Shown here in pieces: positions 61,263-64,000 of a stretch of 64,000 nucleotides of DNA. The position numbers and the translations under genes are program-made. Each line of letters starts with the position of its first letter. Position 1 is the stretch's first letter. Origin of the DNA: an uncultured Sulfitobacter sp. (GTDB lineage Bacteria > Pseudomonadota > Alphaproteobacteria > Rhodobacterales > Rhodobacteraceae); assembly GCF_947502895.1 (NCBI RefSeq), contig NZ_CANNBM010000002.1, positions 868,001-932,000 of the forward strand, read 5' to 3'. The notes beneath the pieces are model-generated. The model was not told the origin of the DNA and did no database searches. It worked only from the letters and a program-made list of their open reading frames with translations.

Positions 61263-62198
61263 CTACAACTCGGACAGGTGCGGCGGGTTGGCGCCGCTGC
61301 GCGAGACGGTGATGGCCGCTACTTTGGCACCGTAAGCCAGCGCCGTCTGGAGCTGCTGTGCGGTGATCGCTGGCAACGTATCTTTGCTCAACAAACCGTC
61401 GCGGTGCAGTTGCGCCATCATTCCTGCGTTGAACGTGTCGCCTGCGCCTACTGTATCTTTGATCTCCACCTTCGGTGCTGCAACACTCACCATAGGTTGC
61501 CCGACAGCATGGGCTGTGGCCCCGTCGGCCCCTTTGGTGACGACCACCAGATGCGCGCCCAGCGCGTGAAGGCGGGCCACTTGCGCGTCCTCGCCTTGTG
61601 CATCGTTCACGATCCAGTCCAGATCTTCATCAGAGACTTTCACGATGCCGGCGACCCCGATCATACGGTCCAGCCGCGCACGGTAGGCTTGCTCATCCTG
61701 AATAAAGCCGGGACGGATGTTCGGGTCCAATACAATCAATGCTTGATTGGCAGTGCGCAGCGCCAAAGCCTCATAGGCGCTGGCAGCCGGCTCGGCACAT
61801 AGGCTGATCCCCCCGAAATAGAGCGCGGATATATCCGCGCCCAGATCCGGAAGATCATCAAGGCCCAGCATCCGGCCTGCGGTATTTTCGTCATAGAAAG
61901 TATACTGCGCATGGCCGTCCGTTAGTGTCACAAACGCCAGCGTGGTGGGGCGATTGCTGCGCACCACCAAATCCGTTTGCACACCGGACGCGTTCAGCGC
62001 CTCGGACAGTTGCACGCCAAACAGATCGCTCGACAGGCCAGAGAAAAACTGCACTGGCGTCTCCAGACGGCCCAACGCAATGGCGGTATTGAAAATCGCC
62101 CCACCCGACAGCGGCATAAAGGCGGCGCGCGCCTCTGCTTCCCCTGCCGCTTGGGCAGGGACCATATCAATCAGGGCTTCACCGCAGCATAAAATCAT
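61263..62198 (-). CDS. PfkB-family sugar kinase, probable fructokinase
   Basis: A 311-residue ribokinase-fold kinase. It has MILCCGEALIDMVP at the start, the substrate motif LSGGAIFNTAIALGRL, VVTKGADGA and the C-terminal DTVGAGDTFNAGM with the catalytic Asp. Downstream of a mannitol dehydrogenase gene, it should phosphorylate the fructose formed from mannitol. It is 24 bases after the ABC ATPase gene in the minus-strand polyol operon. Confidence 0.88.
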   Translation of the reverse strand: MILCCGEALIDMVPAQAAGEAEARAAFMPLSGGAIFNTAIALGRLETPVQFFSGLSSDLFGVQLSEALNASGVQTDLVVRSNRPTTLAFVTLTDGHAQYTFYDENTAGRMLGLDDLPDLGADISALYFGGISLCAEPAASAYEALALRTANQALIVLDPNIRPGFIQDEQAYRARLDRMIGVAGIVKVSDEDLDWIVNDAQGEDAQVARLHALGAHLVVVTKGADGATAHAVGQPMVSVAAPKVEIKDTVGAGDTFNAGMMAQLHRDGLLSKDTLPAITAQQLQTALAYGAKVAAITVSRSGANPPHLSEL

Positions 62199-62222
62199 CT
62201 CAGCTGTCCTTTTTGTGCGGCG

Positions 62223-63247
<1,025 letters not shown>

Positions 63248-63260
<13 letters not shown>

Positions 63261-64000
63261 TTTGTTTCCATTTCACTGATTTCTTGCCGCAGGGCTTGCG
63301 TAAACTGCGGATAAGTTTGCGGGAGATGCCCCCAAAGCTGGGCAGAGGTTACAAAAGCGTCTGTTGCGATCAGCGCCTTGAGATCATCCCAGCTGGGTTC
63401 AAGATATTCGAAGGGGATTTTACCTGCCTGCACATGGCGGGCAAAAACATACCAGCTTGCGATGCTGCGCAGCGCGTGAACAGGCATAATGCCCTGCGCC
63501 AGACAGCCCTCAACCGTGGGACGGATGAAGATCGGGAATTTTGCCATGCCATCTGCACAGATGCGCGCAACAGTATCGCCGATCGCGCGGTTGCTAAAAC
63601 GGCGGGCGATATCGGCAAGATAGTCTTGCTTGGAAAACGGCAGCGTCAGCGTGAGCGCAGGCAAAACCTCTTGCGTCTCGAAAGCATGAAAATGCGCGTT
63701 CAGGTGCGGGATGCGCATGGCTGCGTCAAATGTTTCGATCCCCTCAAGGGCGGCCAGATAAGTCAGCGCCGTGTGGCCGCCGTTCAGCACCCTGATCTTG
63801 GTTTCTTCATAGGGGTCCACATCGGGCGTGACCGTCACGCCGACGCGGGCCAGATCAGGCATAGGGCCTGCTGCATGATCTTGCAGCACCCACTGAATAA
63901 AGTCTTCGGCCATCACGGGCGATTGCACATCACGTCCCACCAGCGCAGACAGTTCCGGCCCAAGCTCGGCAGGGCTGCGCGGTGTGATGCGGTCAACCAT
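63248..64000 (-). CDS. Mannitol 2-dehydrogenase family protein (truncated by window edge)
   Basis: The C-terminal 250 residues of a polyol dehydrogenase whose N-terminal part lies beyond 64000. The visible MVDRITP is internal in this family, so it is not the true start. The catalytic pattern is KIRVLNGGHTALTYLAA (Lys-X4-Asn-X2-His), followed by FSKQDYLADIARRFSNRAIGD. It oxidises mannitol or a related hexitol to fructose with NAD. The ABC ATPase and kinase genes follow in the same operon. Confidence 0.9.

Overview
The window looks like chromosome from a marine alphaproteobacterium of the Rhodobacteraceae (Roseobacter group). The evidence is an FnrL-controlled cbb3 oxidase locus, the murA / DUF2948 / hisD / UPF0262 / low-molecular-weight phosphatase neighbourhood, a smo/mtl-like polyol operon, high GC in most genes and dense translational coupling. 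The group assignment is by inspection only; no database search was made.

Layout. 1-890: the N-terminus of a Tat-exported protein diverges from rpe. 931-8128 (minus): an acyl-CoA catabolic operon with a FadJ-like fusion enzyme, two acyl-CoA dehydrogenases, a hotdog thioesterase, an enoyl-CoA hydratase-fold protein and an acyl-CoA synthetase, similar to pimelate or branched-acid clusters but without a thiolase. 8356-14216 (plus): a peptide/opine-type ABC importer with a double ATPase, a binding protein and two permeases. 14367-16916: a large MscS-type channel. 17157-24419: seven tightly coupled genes (nucleotide-sugar dehydrogenase, four glycosyltransferases, a histidine phosphatase, a polysaccharide deacetylase-like protein), probably one surface glycan pathway. 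24416-31536: a BKACE enzyme, two paralogous small membrane proteins around a PhnA-type protein, lepA between two unrecognised genes, and a small lipoprotein. 31555-36774: housekeeping genes interrupted by a DUF6058 gene. 36871-37117: tRNA-Thr whose 3' part is tandemly duplicated. 37152-41597: a lytic transglycosylase, a CreA protein, and a DNA-repair pair (radical SAM protein plus a UdgX fusion).

41768-50290 holds fnrL, ccoNOQP and ccoGHIS, with perfect TTGAT-N4-ATCAA sites before fnrL, ccoN and ccoG. This is a self-contained low-oxygen respiration module. An acyltransferase and a sterol desaturase-family protein follow.

52544-61161 is the most unusual region. A winged-helix/TPR regulator diverges from a gene set with two different vanadium-haloperoxidase-type proteins. 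One is PAP2/chloroperoxidase-like and starts with eleven Ser-Ala-Gly repeats; the other is a large bromoperoxidase-like enzyme. Between them lie a cryptic, divergent subtilisin-like (S8) protein and an unknown protein, and after them a three-helix membrane protein and a small secreted protein. I read this as a probable haloperoxidase system.

The right edge (61263-64000, minus) is the end of a polyol operon: fructokinase-like PfkB protein, sugar ABC ATPase and a truncated mannitol dehydrogenase. No CRISPR array, insertion sequence, rRNA gene or integrase was seen.
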